From Myxococcus vastator (lineage in GTDB: Bacteria > Myxococcota > Myxococcia > Myxococcales > Myxococcaceae), in assembly GCF_010894475.1 (NCBI RefSeq), contig NZ_JAAIYB010000006.1, positions 1 to 51,244 on the forward strand: 51,244 bases of DNA. Reading direction: 5' to 3'. The position numbers were made by a program, and so were the translations under genes. Positions 7,550 through 15,800 of the stretch are shown here, piece after piece (position 1 is the stretch's first letter; the number at the start of each line of letters is the position of its first letter). The notes beneath the pieces were generated by a model. It was not told where the DNA came from, made no database searches, and was given only the letters and a program-made list of their open reading frames with translations.

Positions 7550-8473
7550 ATGGCAAACCCAAGAGCACGCGCCCTCGATGAGTACACCGCCCTTTTGGGG
7601 CAGCAGCAGTCGCAGGCCCTGAGTGCCGAGCAGCAACAGCGCCTCGAACTGCTCCGAGACGTCCTCCTGGAGCTGGGGGCGCTCCCGCCTGAAGGGAGCG
7701 CCCTTCCCGTCCGGCCGGTGAGGGCGGACGCGGTGCTCGAGCTGTCGTTCGCCACCCAGGACGACATGGTGCGTGCCTTCAGCAAGAACATTGGAGCCGG
7801 GGGGCTGGCCATCCGCACCCCGCGCGCGCTGCCGGTGGGCAGCAGGCTGGAGCTGCGAATCACGCTGCCAGATGCTCCCGAGCTCCTCATCGCCCATGGC
7901 CAGGTCGCCTGGTCGCGGGAGGAGGGGATGGGCGTGGCCTTCACCCAGCTCCCGGCCGAGGGTGAGCGCAGGCTGAAGGAGCTGCTGGTGAAGGACGCCT
8001 CGCTGCTCAAGCGCGTGCGCAACGTCCTGCGCACGGACGTCCGGGAGTTGCTGACGTCGGACGTCCGCGAGCTCGGAAACGCCCCGACCGCCGCTCCCAA
8101 GGCAGCGGAGGCGGTGGAGGTGGATACGCGGCCACTCGTCCTGGTGCGCCTCTCCGACGCGCGGCTGATGACGCTGGTCTCGGAGCTGTTCGCGCAGAAG
8201 GGCATTCGCGTGGTGACGGAGAGCGACACGCCCGTGCCGCTCGTCGTCGTCGACGCGAGCTCGGCCCTGGATGTCCTCACGTCCGCGGCCCGCATCGGCA
8301 CGCGCAGCGTCATGGTGAACGTGAGCGGGCCGGACTCGTTGGTGGGCCGGCTCTCCCACCTGAATCCCGCGGCGTACGTGAGGCACCCTGCCAATGCGGC
8401 CGCCGTGTTCCACGCCGTGGAGCGGCTGCTCGCGGCTTCGCCAGGACAGTCGGCCCGGGGTTCGCGCAAGTAG
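7550..8473 (+). CDS. PilZ-domain protein with C-terminal receiver-like domain
   Basis: 307 aa, ATG preceded by GGAAG. Residues about 50-150 form a PilZ-like barrel of the type repeated in Myxococcus genomes (TIGR02266-like): 'RPVRADAVLELSF', 'SKNIGAGGLAIRTP', 'GSRLELRITLP', 'GQVAWSREEGMGVAF'. The canonical c-di-GMP motifs are imperfect: no clear RxxxR, and the (D/N)xSxxG motif reads N-I-G-A-G-G with the Ser lost, so c-di-GMP binding is doubtful. Residues about 190-300 resemble a receiver fold ('RPLVLVRLSDARLMTLVSEL', 'VPLVVVDAS', 'VMVNVSG') without a convincing phosphorylation site. It is probably a signalling protein of motility or surface regulation. It is a single gene, convergent with the next. 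Confidence 0.75.
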   Translation: MANPRARALDEYTALLGQQQSQALSAEQQQRLELLRDVLLELGALPPEGSALPVRPVRADAVLELSFATQDDMVRAFSKNIGAGGLAIRTPRALPVGSRLELRITLPDAPELLIAHGQVAWSREEGMGVAFTQLPAEGERRLKELLVKDASLLKRVRNVLRTDVRELLTSDVRELGNAPTAAPKAAEAVEVDTRPLVLVRLSDARLMTLVSELFAQKGIRVVTESDTPVPLVVVDASSALDVLTSAARIGTRSVMVNVSGPDSLVGRLSHLNPAAYVRHPANAAAVFHAVERLLAASPGQSARGSRK

Positions 8474-8505
8474 GAGAACTTGGGGTGACTGCCTGGCGCA
8501 CGCCT

Positions 8506-8534
8506 CGGGGCGCCGCGACCCTGCCAGCGCCCCG
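8506..8534. terminator. Hairpin between convergent genes
   Basis: CGGGGCGC at 8506-8513 pairs with GCGCCCCG at 8527-8534 between the converging stops at 8473 and 8544. No T tract; it could serve both genes. Confidence 0.4.
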
Positions 8535-8543
8535 ATACGCGGC

Positions 8544-9080
8544 TCAGGCGACGCGGGGGAAGTCCACCTCGGTGCCGGCCACCACGTTGAGGTAATTGGT
8601 GAGCACGTTCTGCGCGACGGCGGCCACCACCTCCACCAGCTCCGCGTCGCTCAGCCCCTCCCTGCGCGCCTGCGCGAGCTGCGGGCCCACGTCCGCCGCC
8701 CGCGTACGGGCGATGGCGACGGCGAGGTCCAGGATGGCCTGCTCGCGCGGGTCCGCCGAGCGGCCCGAGCGAAAGCCACTCAGCTCCTCCTGCTTCACGC
8801 CGTGCCCCTTCGCCAACGCCGTGTGCGCGGAGAGGCAGTAGGTGCAGCGGTTCAGCTCCGCCACCGCGATGGCGATGGCCTCCTGCGTGCGCGGCGACAG
8901 CGTCGCGCCGCCCATGGCGTTGAAGTAGCCCGCCACGGCGTCGAGCGCCGCGGGGGAGTGGGCGAAGGTGGAGAACATCTTCGGCACAGTCCCGAACTTC
9001 GCCTTCAGCGTGGCGAGCGTGGGCTCGGAGGCGGCGGGCGTATTCGTGGAGCCAACAGGGGCAATGAGGGGCGTCGTCAT
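8544..9080 (-). CDS. AhpD-like carboxymuconolactone decarboxylase-family protein
   Basis: 178 aa from an ATG with a GGGAG ribosome site. The family signature is clear: 'AVAELNRCTYCLSAHT' contains the CxxC-x3-H motif of AhpD-type alkylhydroperoxidases, in which the two Cys carry out thiol-dependent peroxide reduction and the His assists. The length and the 'FAHSPAALDAVAGYFNAM' helix fit the uncharacterised peroxidase-related subgroup. It is divergently transcribed from a MarR regulator whose gene begins about 108 bp away, an arrangement typical of redox-responsive detoxification units. Likely role: cytosolic peroxide or electrophile defence under control of that regulator. Confidence 0.8.
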   Translation of the reverse strand: MTTPLIAPVGSTNTPAASEPTLATLKAKFGTVPKMFSTFAHSPAALDAVAGYFNAMGGATLSPRTQEAIAIAVAELNRCTYCLSAHTALAKGHGVKQEELSGFRSGRSADPREQAILDLAVAIARTRAADVGPQLAQARREGLSDAELVEVVAAVAQNVLTNYLNVVAGTEVDFPRVA

Positions 9081-9125
9081 GGGGTGCTCCCAGGGACAGC
9101 GGGTTGTGTGGCAGGTCGATTTGTT

Positions 9126-9186
9126 TCGACTCGATACCAAATGCGCCCGCCGTCTCCGCTTGTCAAGTAGGTGTCGACACGATACC
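9126..9186. promoter_or_regulatory. Divergent promoter/operator region with direct repeats
   Basis: TCGACTCGATACC at 9126-9138 is repeated as TCGACACGATACC at 9174-9186 (12 of 13 identical, 48 bp apart). Between them lies CTTGTCAAG (9159-9167), a small palindrome that contains an exact TTGACA -35 on the minus strand. The second repeat overlaps the palindrome GTGTCGACAC (9171-9180), just ahead of the MarR start. These are good candidates for operators through which the regulator controls itself and the AhpD-like gene. Confidence 0.45.
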
Positions 9187-9188
9187 TT

Positions 9189-9767
9189 ATGTTCATGGCT
9201 GGAGACCGCCTCTACGTGCTGCTGGAGCGACTCGGGAACCTGCTCCGTACGGAGGAGCGGGCCGCGGGGCTGCCCCACGGGCTGCAGCCGGTGCACCTGC
9301 AAGCGCTGCGCTACTTGCAGGCGTGCAATCGCTACAGCAACACGCCCGCCGCGCTGACGGAGTACCTGGGGCTCACCAAGGGCACCGTGTCCCAGACGCT
9401 CCTGTTGCTGGAGGAGAAGGGGCTGTTGCGGAAGGAGGCCGATACGGAGGACCGGCGCGTCATCCACCTGCTGTTGACGGAGGAGGGCCGCGCGGTGCTG
9501 AAAGAGGCCTTGCCCCCCGAGCTCTTCAAGCGGGCCCTCACGCGGTTGCCGGGTGATGGCGCGGCACTCGAAGAGGCCCTCTCCGAGCTGTTGAGCTCCC
9601 TGCAGGCCGCGAATGACCAGCGCAGCTTCGGCGTCTGCGGCACCTGCAAGCATTTCCAGCGAGAGGGCTCGGGGCGCTTCCGCTGCGGCCTGACGCGGGA
9701 GCCGCTGTCACGCGAGGACAGCGAGCTGCTGTGCAGGGAGCATGCGGCCCTCCCGGCGGGCCACTGA
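9189..9767 (+). CDS. MarR-family regulator with Cys-rich C-terminal extension
   Basis: 192 aa from ATG 9189; ATG 9195 and GTG 9171 are alternatives, none with a strong ribosome site, so the message may be almost leaderless. The winged helix is plain: 'NTPAALTEYLGLTKGTVSQTL' is the helix-turn-helix and 'ADTEDRRVIHLLLTEEG' the wing with the conserved DxRxxxxxLT motif. Unlike ordinary MarR proteins it ends in about 35 extra residues with four Cys ('VCGTCKHF', 'FRCGL', 'LLCREH'), a possible metal, Fe-S or thiol-redox sensor. Divergent pairing with the AhpD-like gene suggests a repressor released by oxidants. The sensor role of the Cys is inferred. Confidence 0.8.
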   Translation: MFMAGDRLYVLLERLGNLLRTEERAAGLPHGLQPVHLQALRYLQACNRYSNTPAALTEYLGLTKGTVSQTLLLLEEKGLLRKEADTEDRRVIHLLLTEEGRAVLKEALPPELFKRALTRLPGDGAALEEALSELLSSLQAANDQRSFGVCGTCKHFQREGSGRFRCGLTREPLSREDSELLCREHAALPAGH

Positions 9768-9954
9768 CGCCCGGATCGAGCCGCTCGCCGGGTTTGATTC
9801 GATTCCGACGTTGATGGTTACCAAGAAGCGCAGATTTCTGGCCATGGACGGCGAGGAGTTCGGAAACCGCGCGGCTGGCGCAGCGCAGGGCCGGCACGTC
9901 TCCACTGCCTTTTCTGATGTGCCGTCCGATTCGCTCAGGATCCTGGTGGAGTCC

Positions 9955-10233
9955 CTCACGCCCGGGGTGCGGCGCGGGGAGCTGGGCATCCGCCTGGCGT
10001 TGGGCGCGAGGGCGGCGCAGGTGGCTGGCATGGTGGTGCTCCAGTCGCAGTGCTTCACCGTGCTGGGCTTGTTGGGCGCCTTGTCGATGGGGCAGGTGCT
10101 GAGCGCGTTGCTCTTCGAGATGAGCCCGACGGACCCGCTCGTGCTGACGGGCGTCTGCGGATTGCTCATGACCCTGGCGGTGGTGGCCAGCTATGCGCCC
10201 GCGCGCCCGCCGATCTCCGGGAAGCGCTCGTAG
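9955..10233 (+). pseudogene. Remnant of an FtsX/MacB-type ABC permease (C-terminal end only)
   Basis: An open frame from about 9814 to 10233 is recognisable only over its last 90 residues, which read 'RRGELGIRLALGARAAQVAG', two hydrophobic helices, 'LLFEMSPTDPLVLTGV' and 'VVASYAPAR'. This is the conserved final part of FtsX-domain permeases of MacB-like macrolide/lipoprotein exporters, which are normally about 400 aa or more. The rest, with the periplasmic domain, is absent, so this is a decayed stump. Its 3' end runs 43 bp into the end of the convergent DUF5953-like gene, which suggests that the cassette at 10191-11854 was joined here by recombination. Confidence 0.6.
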
Positions 10234-10946
10234 GCCCGCTTCAGCGCGTCCAGGTGCGCGGGGTTGTCCAGGTCGAGCGGCGCATCCGTGAGTTGCACGA
10301 CCCACCCGCCCGATGCCGTGCGCCGCGCTCGTGAAAGCAGGTCCGCGTCCCGGGCTGGGTCCGGGAACCCGATGGCCTGTGCGGCAGCGGCAGACCAATA
10401 GTTCAGCCACGCGAGGAAGCAGGGAATCTCAGGCGCGGGGAGCTTCTCAGGCAGGTTGAGCATGGGAAGCCCACGAGGTGAATACTCGGGTCCATGAGGC
10501 GATCGGCGTAACTGCTGCGCGACTTCCGAGCCGTAACCATACCTTGACGCGTGCCCCCAGAACGAGCGCGCCCCCTCCGCCACGGCTTCAAGCACAGCCG
10601 CCGCTGCCGCGATCACAGGCTCGTCCAGCGGCGTTTCCGCGTGGACTTCAAACTGGGGCTGCTCGCCTGGGCTGAAGAGTCCTGAACGTTCCCTTCCAAA
10701 AACCGTCACGGGGTAACTCTCGTCCCCGTTGCACACAATAGGGAATTCCCCGTCCTCAATACTTTCTACGAGCCATGCGTCGCGCTGTGGCAATGGAATG
10801 GGACGCCCGCTGTCTGAGAGCCGCCACCCAAGCCGCAAGCCGGGGAGCGCCTTTTCCATCCCATGGATGACGTCGACCGTGCGTCCGTCTTTGCCTACGA
10901 GTGCGGGCGCGTAGACGATGAGGGTGAGCGCTTTACGCCTGGTCAT
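10191..10946 (-). CDS. DUF5953-like protein, probable immunity partner of the upstream lipoprotein
   Basis: 251 aa, soluble, no signal peptide. Its ATG overlaps the TGA of the upstream DUF6310-like gene (ATGA), so the two are translationally coupled; a GTG nine bases earlier is possible. The text 'LTLIVYAPALVGKDGRTVDV', 'LPQRDAWLVES' and the ending 'LKRAYERFPEIGGRA' match what I remember of a family found almost only in Myxococcaceae (DUF5953). Tight coupling to a putative nuclease-like lipoprotein suggests an immunity or antidote function, which is inference. The gene ends on top of the permease stump. Confidence 0.6.
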   Translation of the reverse strand: MTRRKALTLIVYAPALVGKDGRTVDVIHGMEKALPGLRLGWRLSDSGRPIPLPQRDAWLVESIEDGEFPIVCNGDESYPVTVFGRERSGLFSPGEQPQFEVHAETPLDEPVIAAAAAVLEAVAEGARSFWGHASRYGYGSEVAQQLRRSPHGPEYSPRGLPMLNLPEKLPAPEIPCFLAWLNYWSAAAAQAIGFPDPARDADLLSRARRTASGGWVVQLTDAPLDLDNPAHLDALKRAYERFPEIGGRAGA

Positions 10947-11854
10947 CGTTTGCACCCCGTGACGACGACATTGAGTGAGAAATCCGCTTCGAGCAGCGCT
11001 TCTTTGTGAGCCTGAGTGCTCACCCCGATGACGAAGTCATATCCACACGCCATGGCTATGTCTTGCTCCTTCTTGATTTGCTTGAGCTCCTTTGGGATCT
11101 CCATCCTCTGGATGAAGGAGTTGTATTTATCAAATTGATGGGTCTTGATCTCCCACAGCACGCGCACGCCGACTTGCAGCGCATCGAAGCGTATTCCTCC
11201 CACGCTCACGTCCATGCCGGGAAAACGGTTGGGCGGAAACGTGTCGGCGCAGTCGTTATGCGGACCATCTTTGGATGCGCGCGGCACCGGGACGGGCCTG
11301 CACTCCGGGCGGCGATTTCGCTCCAATGGCTCGGTAGGCACCGGAGGGAACCCGTCTTGCCCTGATGGCTCGGGCTTGGGCTTTCGATTCGCGGAGGGCT
11401 CCTGCGGCGCGGGCTTCGTTTGGGGCGCGGGCTCGACTTCCTCCTGGCTGCTCCCTCTCAGCTCATACGCATCCAGTGCTTCCTTGATAACGACTCCCAC
11501 CACCACGACGCCCACGACGATCACCGCGCCCATGACGATTTCGGGAGCAGCCAAGACACAGAGGCCGATTCCCAGGGCCATTGTGCCCGTCGAGGCGACC
11601 GCGCATCTTCCCGTCCGGTCGTTGAACCGGACCCGGTCATGGTCGAGGGCTGCAAAGCACCGCTCGGCCAGCACGGGCCAAGGTTGGGAAGCCTCGCGGA
11701 CGACGCACTGTCCCCCGTCTGTCCACGGCAGCGTCGCCGCGCGTTGGAGGTTGGCGATCCTTGTGTTCCGGGACACGCGTGCTCTTGGGCTCGGTGCCAA
11801 CGTAGCGCACGCCGAGAGAAAGAGTAGAAGTGCGGCGCAGGCGCGGAGTCGCAT
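10943..11854 (-). CDS. DUF6310-like lipoprotein with a nuclease-like C-terminal domain, putative toxin
   Basis: 303 aa. A lipobox ends at Cys16 ('FLSAC'). A strongly hydrophobic stretch at about 91-125 could be one or two membrane helices. A Pro/Glu-rich linker follows (about 135-185), then the domain 190-303: 'HNDCADTFPPNRFPGMDV', 'FDALQVGVRVLWEIKTH' and 'GYDFVIGVSTQAHKEAL'. This domain matches the myxobacterial DUF6310 pattern from memory. D224 followed by E235-x-K237 is the layout of a PD-(D/E)xK nuclease core, so a nuclease toxin is plausible but unproven. The ribosome site is AAAGGA. Parts of the coding region (about 11020-11140) are clearly more AT-rich than the neighbours, a sign of transfer. 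Confidence 0.6.
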   Translation of the reverse strand: MRLRACAALLLFLSACATLAPSPRARVSRNTRIANLQRAATLPWTDGGQCVVREASQPWPVLAERCFAALDHDRVRFNDRTGRCAVASTGTMALGIGLCVLAAPEIVMGAVIVVGVVVVGVVIKEALDAYELRGSSQEEVEPAPQTKPAPQEPSANRKPKPEPSGQDGFPPVPTEPLERNRRPECRPVPVPRASKDGPHNDCADTFPPNRFPGMDVSVGGIRFDALQVGVRVLWEIKTHQFDKYNSFIQRMEIPKELKQIKKEQDIAMACGYDFVIGVSTQAHKEALLEADFSLNVVVTGCKR

Positions 11855-12290
11855 GTCACGTCCTTTGAATCAAGTACGGGCGCTGTGGGGCAAGGCAGGT
11901 CCGTTCGGAGTATGCCGGCACGCGCCGACGGCGAGATTGCTCAGCGCAGGAGATCACCAGCGGCGCGGAGTTCGGCAGCAGTGGCGCGCGCCAGCAAGCG
12001 GCGCGGCAGCGGGCGCGGGGCCTCTCTTTTGGCAGCGCACGACGCTACCGGTCATGTGCGTTCGTGTTCGACTCGCGCGACTCGACCTGACGGGAGCGGA
12101 CCTTCCACGTTGTGCCGTTAAGGTCATCCAGGCGCCGATGGACCACGCCAACATCGCAATGACGATTCGGTCCGCCCACCTCGCGTTGGATGCCCGGGAG
12201 CGCGCGGTGCAGCAGTTTGACCGGCCTGCGCCCCGCCAGCGCACACCGCGCCGGCCAGAGACACAGGGAGCGCACACCGCGGGCACGCAG
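11855..12290. other. Gap without a recognisable gene
   Basis: About 430 bp between the DUF6310-like gene and the tRNA cluster. Frames are open on both strands, but their translations are rich in Arg, Ala and Pro and look like no protein family. I see no tRNA, repeat or clear promoter apart from the AAAGGA ribosome site of the lipoprotein gene. Confidence 0.4.
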
Positions 12291-12330
12291 GAAAAGAAAA
12301 AGCCCAGCAACCCCGAAGGATTGCTGGGCT
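12291..12330 (-). terminator. Rho-independent terminator after the tRNA cluster
   Basis: On the minus strand, AGCCCAGCAA and TTGCTGGGCT form a stem closed by a CC-TTCG-GG tetraloop region, followed by a T-rich run (12300-12291). It lies 9 bp after the end of the last tRNA-Asp gene. Confidence 0.85.
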
Positions 12331-12338
12331 TCATCTAG

Positions 12339-12412
<74 letters not shown>

Positions 12413-12464
12413 AGACGGTTACCGCGAGCGGCAGGGTCAAAAACCGAGCCTCTCACTAAAAGGC

Positions 12465-12498
12465 GAAGGGCCCGGAACCTTGCGATTCCGGGCCCTTC
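12465..12498 (-). terminator. Hairpin between the two tRNA-Asp genes
   Basis: GAAGGGCCCGGAA pairs with TTCCGGGCCCTTC. On the minus strand it is followed by CGCC and four T. It lies 7 bp after the upstream tRNA-Asp and may end most Val-Asp transcripts or act as a processing signal. Confidence 0.6.
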
Positions 12499-12505
12499 TT
12501 ATTGG

Positions 12506-12579
<74 letters not shown>

Positions 12580-12594
12580 ACATCGGTACGACAG

Positions 12595-12666
12595 TGGGCG
12601 GAACAGGGATTGAACCTGTGACCATCGCCTTGTAAGGGCGCCGCTCTACCGCTGAGCTATCCGCCC
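12595..12666 (-). tRNA. tRNA-Val(TAC)
   Basis: 72 nt, CCA not encoded. Acceptor stem GGGCGGA/TCCGCCC, anticodon loop CTTACAA giving TAC (valine GUA/GUG codons), T-loop TTCAATC and discriminator A73. The first pair of the anticodon stem is a G-A mismatch. It is the first gene of the tRNA transcript. Confidence 0.93.
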
Positions 12667-12698
12667 GTCAGGCGTCCGCCGCGCTTCGGTGAGGCGGG

Positions 12699-12727
12699 CT
12701 TTTATCGGCCTCATCCGACACTGTCAA
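12699..12727 (-). promoter_or_regulatory. Promoter of the tRNA operon
   Basis: On the minus strand an exact TTGACA -35 (12727-12722), a 17-bp spacer and a TAAAAG -10 (12704-12699). Transcription would start about 25 bp before tRNA-Val. This is the most sigma-70-like promoter in the window. Confidence 0.7.
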
Positions 12728-12812
12728 GCATACGCTTTAGCAGCCCCGATCATTCCGGGAGGCCGCCCGGGCCCTGGTGGGCATCCGGGCGGCCAGCCTG
12801 AACGCCGCCTGG

Positions 12813-15800
12813 CTACGGGATGACCGTGCCGATGTCCCCACCGCTGAAGCCGTTGGTGCTGCCACCCCGGTCGTTCCGGTCGCCGTAGCAGAACGGCCCG
12901 CCGTTGAGCGAGTAGCGGTACGTGTAGGACGTCCCGGCCGGCACGCCCGTGGGCAGGCTCACGGCGTACTGGTCATTGTCGCCCTCGTCGCTGAGGTACG
13001 TCGCCGCCACCCACGTCCAGCCGGAGACGCCCGGGTCGCTGCTCGCGGGGCCATGGCCGAGCTCCGCGACGACGCCCGCGCCCTGGCCTCCTCCGGGCGT
13101 GACGCCTTCCGCCCACAACTGGCCGTAGACGATACGCGGGTCTCCTTCGGCGCCCGCCGCGATTTCAAAGGGCCACTGGAGGTTGCAGTAGCCAATCCCC
13201 GCGTGGTTGCCCACCGTGAGGGCGTGCTGCTGGCCCAGCGTGTAGCCGCCCACGTCGCTGCCGTCCTTGTCGCAGTACGTCCACGCGGTGCCATCCGTGG
13301 AGTAGCGCAGGCTGACGGCGCGGTCGCCGGTGTAGGCCGGCGTCACGGTGGTGGAGAACTCATCCGTGTCCGCCTCGCCATCCGCCTCGCCGGTGTACTC
13401 CGCGGCCTTCCAGGTGAATGAGGCTGCATGGGTGGACGCGTTGGCGTCCGCGGCGCCCACGCCCACCTGGACCTGGATGCCAGCGCCCGCACCAGTCCCC
13501 GCGGTGACGCCCGGGATGTGCACCCGGCCCACCACGGTGACGGTGTCGCCGCTGCCCACCGTCGTGCCGCTCACGCTCTGGAGGCGGCAGTAGGCATCCG
13601 TGGGCTCGGGGTCCTCGCTCACCGCCAGGCTGCCCGTCAGCGCCGCGTCAAAGCCGTCCGGGCCGGTGCTGTTGCCGTCCGAGTCGCAGTAGAGGAACTC
13701 CCCACCGTTCACCTGGAAGCGGTAGGCGAACCGGTAGCCGCCCACCACGCCCGGGTTGGGCAGCGTGGCCTGGTACCGGTCGTTGTCGAAGAAGTCCTCC
13801 GCGAACTGGCCCGTCGTGCTCCAGTCCCACGCACCGGACGTGGTCGGGTCCTCACCGGCGGGGCCCCAGCCGAGCTGGCCCACGATGTCCGCGCCCTCGC
13901 CCGTGGTGGTGTCGGTGATGCCCGCCACGTTCACGTCTGCGACGATGACGTGGCTGGCCGCCTCACCGGCGGTGTACGCCAGCGACTGCGGCGTGTTGTT
14001 CCCGTCCAGCCCCAGCTTGCAGTAGTTGACGACGTTGATGGCCTGCGCCTCCGTCACCGTGAGCGTGCCCGTCAGCGCGGCGTCGAAGCCGTCCGGGCCT
14101 CCGCTGTTGCCGTTCGCGTCGCACAGCAGGAACTCGCCGTCGTTCACTTGGAAGCGATAGGCGAACCGGTAGCTGCCCACCGTGCCCGGGTTGGGCAGCG
14201 TGGCCTCGTACACGTCATTGCTGCCGAGGTCCGACGCGTATTCGCCGCTCGTGGTCCAACTCCACTGTGAGGACGTGGTGGGGTCCTCACCGGCGGGCCC
14301 CCAGCCCAGCTGACCGACGATGCCTTCGCCCTCGCCCGCGGAATTCGTCACGCCCTGCACGAACACCTGCGCCTCCACGCGGCGGCTGGGCGTGGTGGCC
14401 GTCGTGTACGTCACCGTCTCCGGGGTGTCGTTCCCATCCGGCCCCAGCTTGCAGTAGCCGATGACGCGCGGGATGACGGGCTGGCCCGTCACGTTGAGCG
14501 TGCCGAGTTGGTCCAGCTCGAAGTCCTGGCCGCCGTCGTCCACGCCGTTGCCGTCGCACACGCGGATGGGGCCGCCGTCGTGGCTGAAGCGCACCGCGTA
14601 GCGGTACTCGCCGTTGATGGCCGGGTTGGGCAGCGTGCCCTTCCACTGGTCGTTGACCTCGAAGTTGTCCTGGTCGAACGTCAACTGGGCCGACCAGTTC
14701 CACAGCGGTGAGGTGCGCGGGTCCTCACCCACGGGGCCCCAGCCGAGCTGGCCCGACAGGCCCGGTCCCGCGCCTTCGCGGTCCGTGACGCCCGGCAGGT
14801 TGACCTGGGCATGCACCGTCTTCAGGCCCGAGGTCTGCGTCGTCGTGTAGTTGATGACCTCCGGTGGCGTCTGGTCGAGGCCAATCTTGCACCACGTCAC
14901 CGGCGGCTTCGGCGCCTCGTCGCCCACGGTGAGCGTGCCCAGCTTGGACAGGCTGAAGGTCAGCTCGCCCTCGGTGCTGTCATTGACGCCGTCCACGTCG
15001 CAGAAGCGCCACGCGTTCTCACTGATGCTGAAGCGGTAGGCGACGCGCCAGGTGCCCTCGGTGCCCGGGTTGGGCAGGTCGGCTTCCCACTCGTCGTTGT
15101 TGCCGTGGTCCGTCTTGTACGTGGCGTTCACCCACGTCCAGCCGCCGTCGGTGCGCGGATCCGAGTCCGCCGGGCCGTAGCCGAGCTGCGCCACCAGGCC
15201 CGAGCCCGCGCCGCTGCCCTGGGTGACGCCCGCCGCGTACACCTGGCCGGCCACCTTGATGAGCGTGGCGTCGCCCGGCCGGTAGAACACGTTGAGCGGC
15301 CCGCGGTTGTTGTCCGGGCCCAGCTTGCAGTAGTCCACGCGCGGCCGGGAGATGAACACCCGGCGCAGCATGTCCTCCGACACGCCGTTGGCGCTGCCAT
15401 CGCCGTCCGCCATCACCCACGTGGCGCCGTTGTCGATGGAGAAGCGCATGGTGATGACCCACTCGCGGCTCTCACCGCCAATGGCCGGCTGGAGCAGCAC
15501 GGTGCCCTGGTAGATGTCCGCCTCGCGGCTGTCCGAGTCCGCCTCGTAGGTGGCCTCTTCCCAGGTGTAGCCCTCCGGGTCGAGCAGCTCCGCGTCCGCG
15601 GGGGCGAAGCCCACCTGCGCGCGGATGCCGCCGCCCTGGCCCGTGCCGCGGGTGATGCCGGCCACGGTGACGGCGCCGCGCACGGTGGTGCCCACCGGCT
15701 GGCCGCTGCTGACCGCGTCCACGTTGCCGTTGAGCACCTCGGCCTGGTCGATGTTCGCCGACGGCGCGCCTTCGTAGGTGAAGCCGCCCACCAGGGTGCC

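Noticed and set aside
9708-10169. Minus-strand open frame over the end of the MarR gene and the permease stump
   Set aside because: The plus strand carries recognisable FtsX-type text in this stretch; the minus-strand translation is rich in Ser, Pro and Arg with no motif.
11145-12338. Plus-strand open frame across the DUF6310-like gene and the gap before the tRNAs
   Set aside because: It overlaps a lipoprotein gene with a proper signal and ribosome site on the other strand and runs into the tRNA terminator; no recognisable domain.
13570-14760. CRISPR-like or mobile repeat array
   Set aside because: The repeats are over 400 bp long, in frame and diverged as protein modules, so they are coding duplications. 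No CRISPR array was seen elsewhere.
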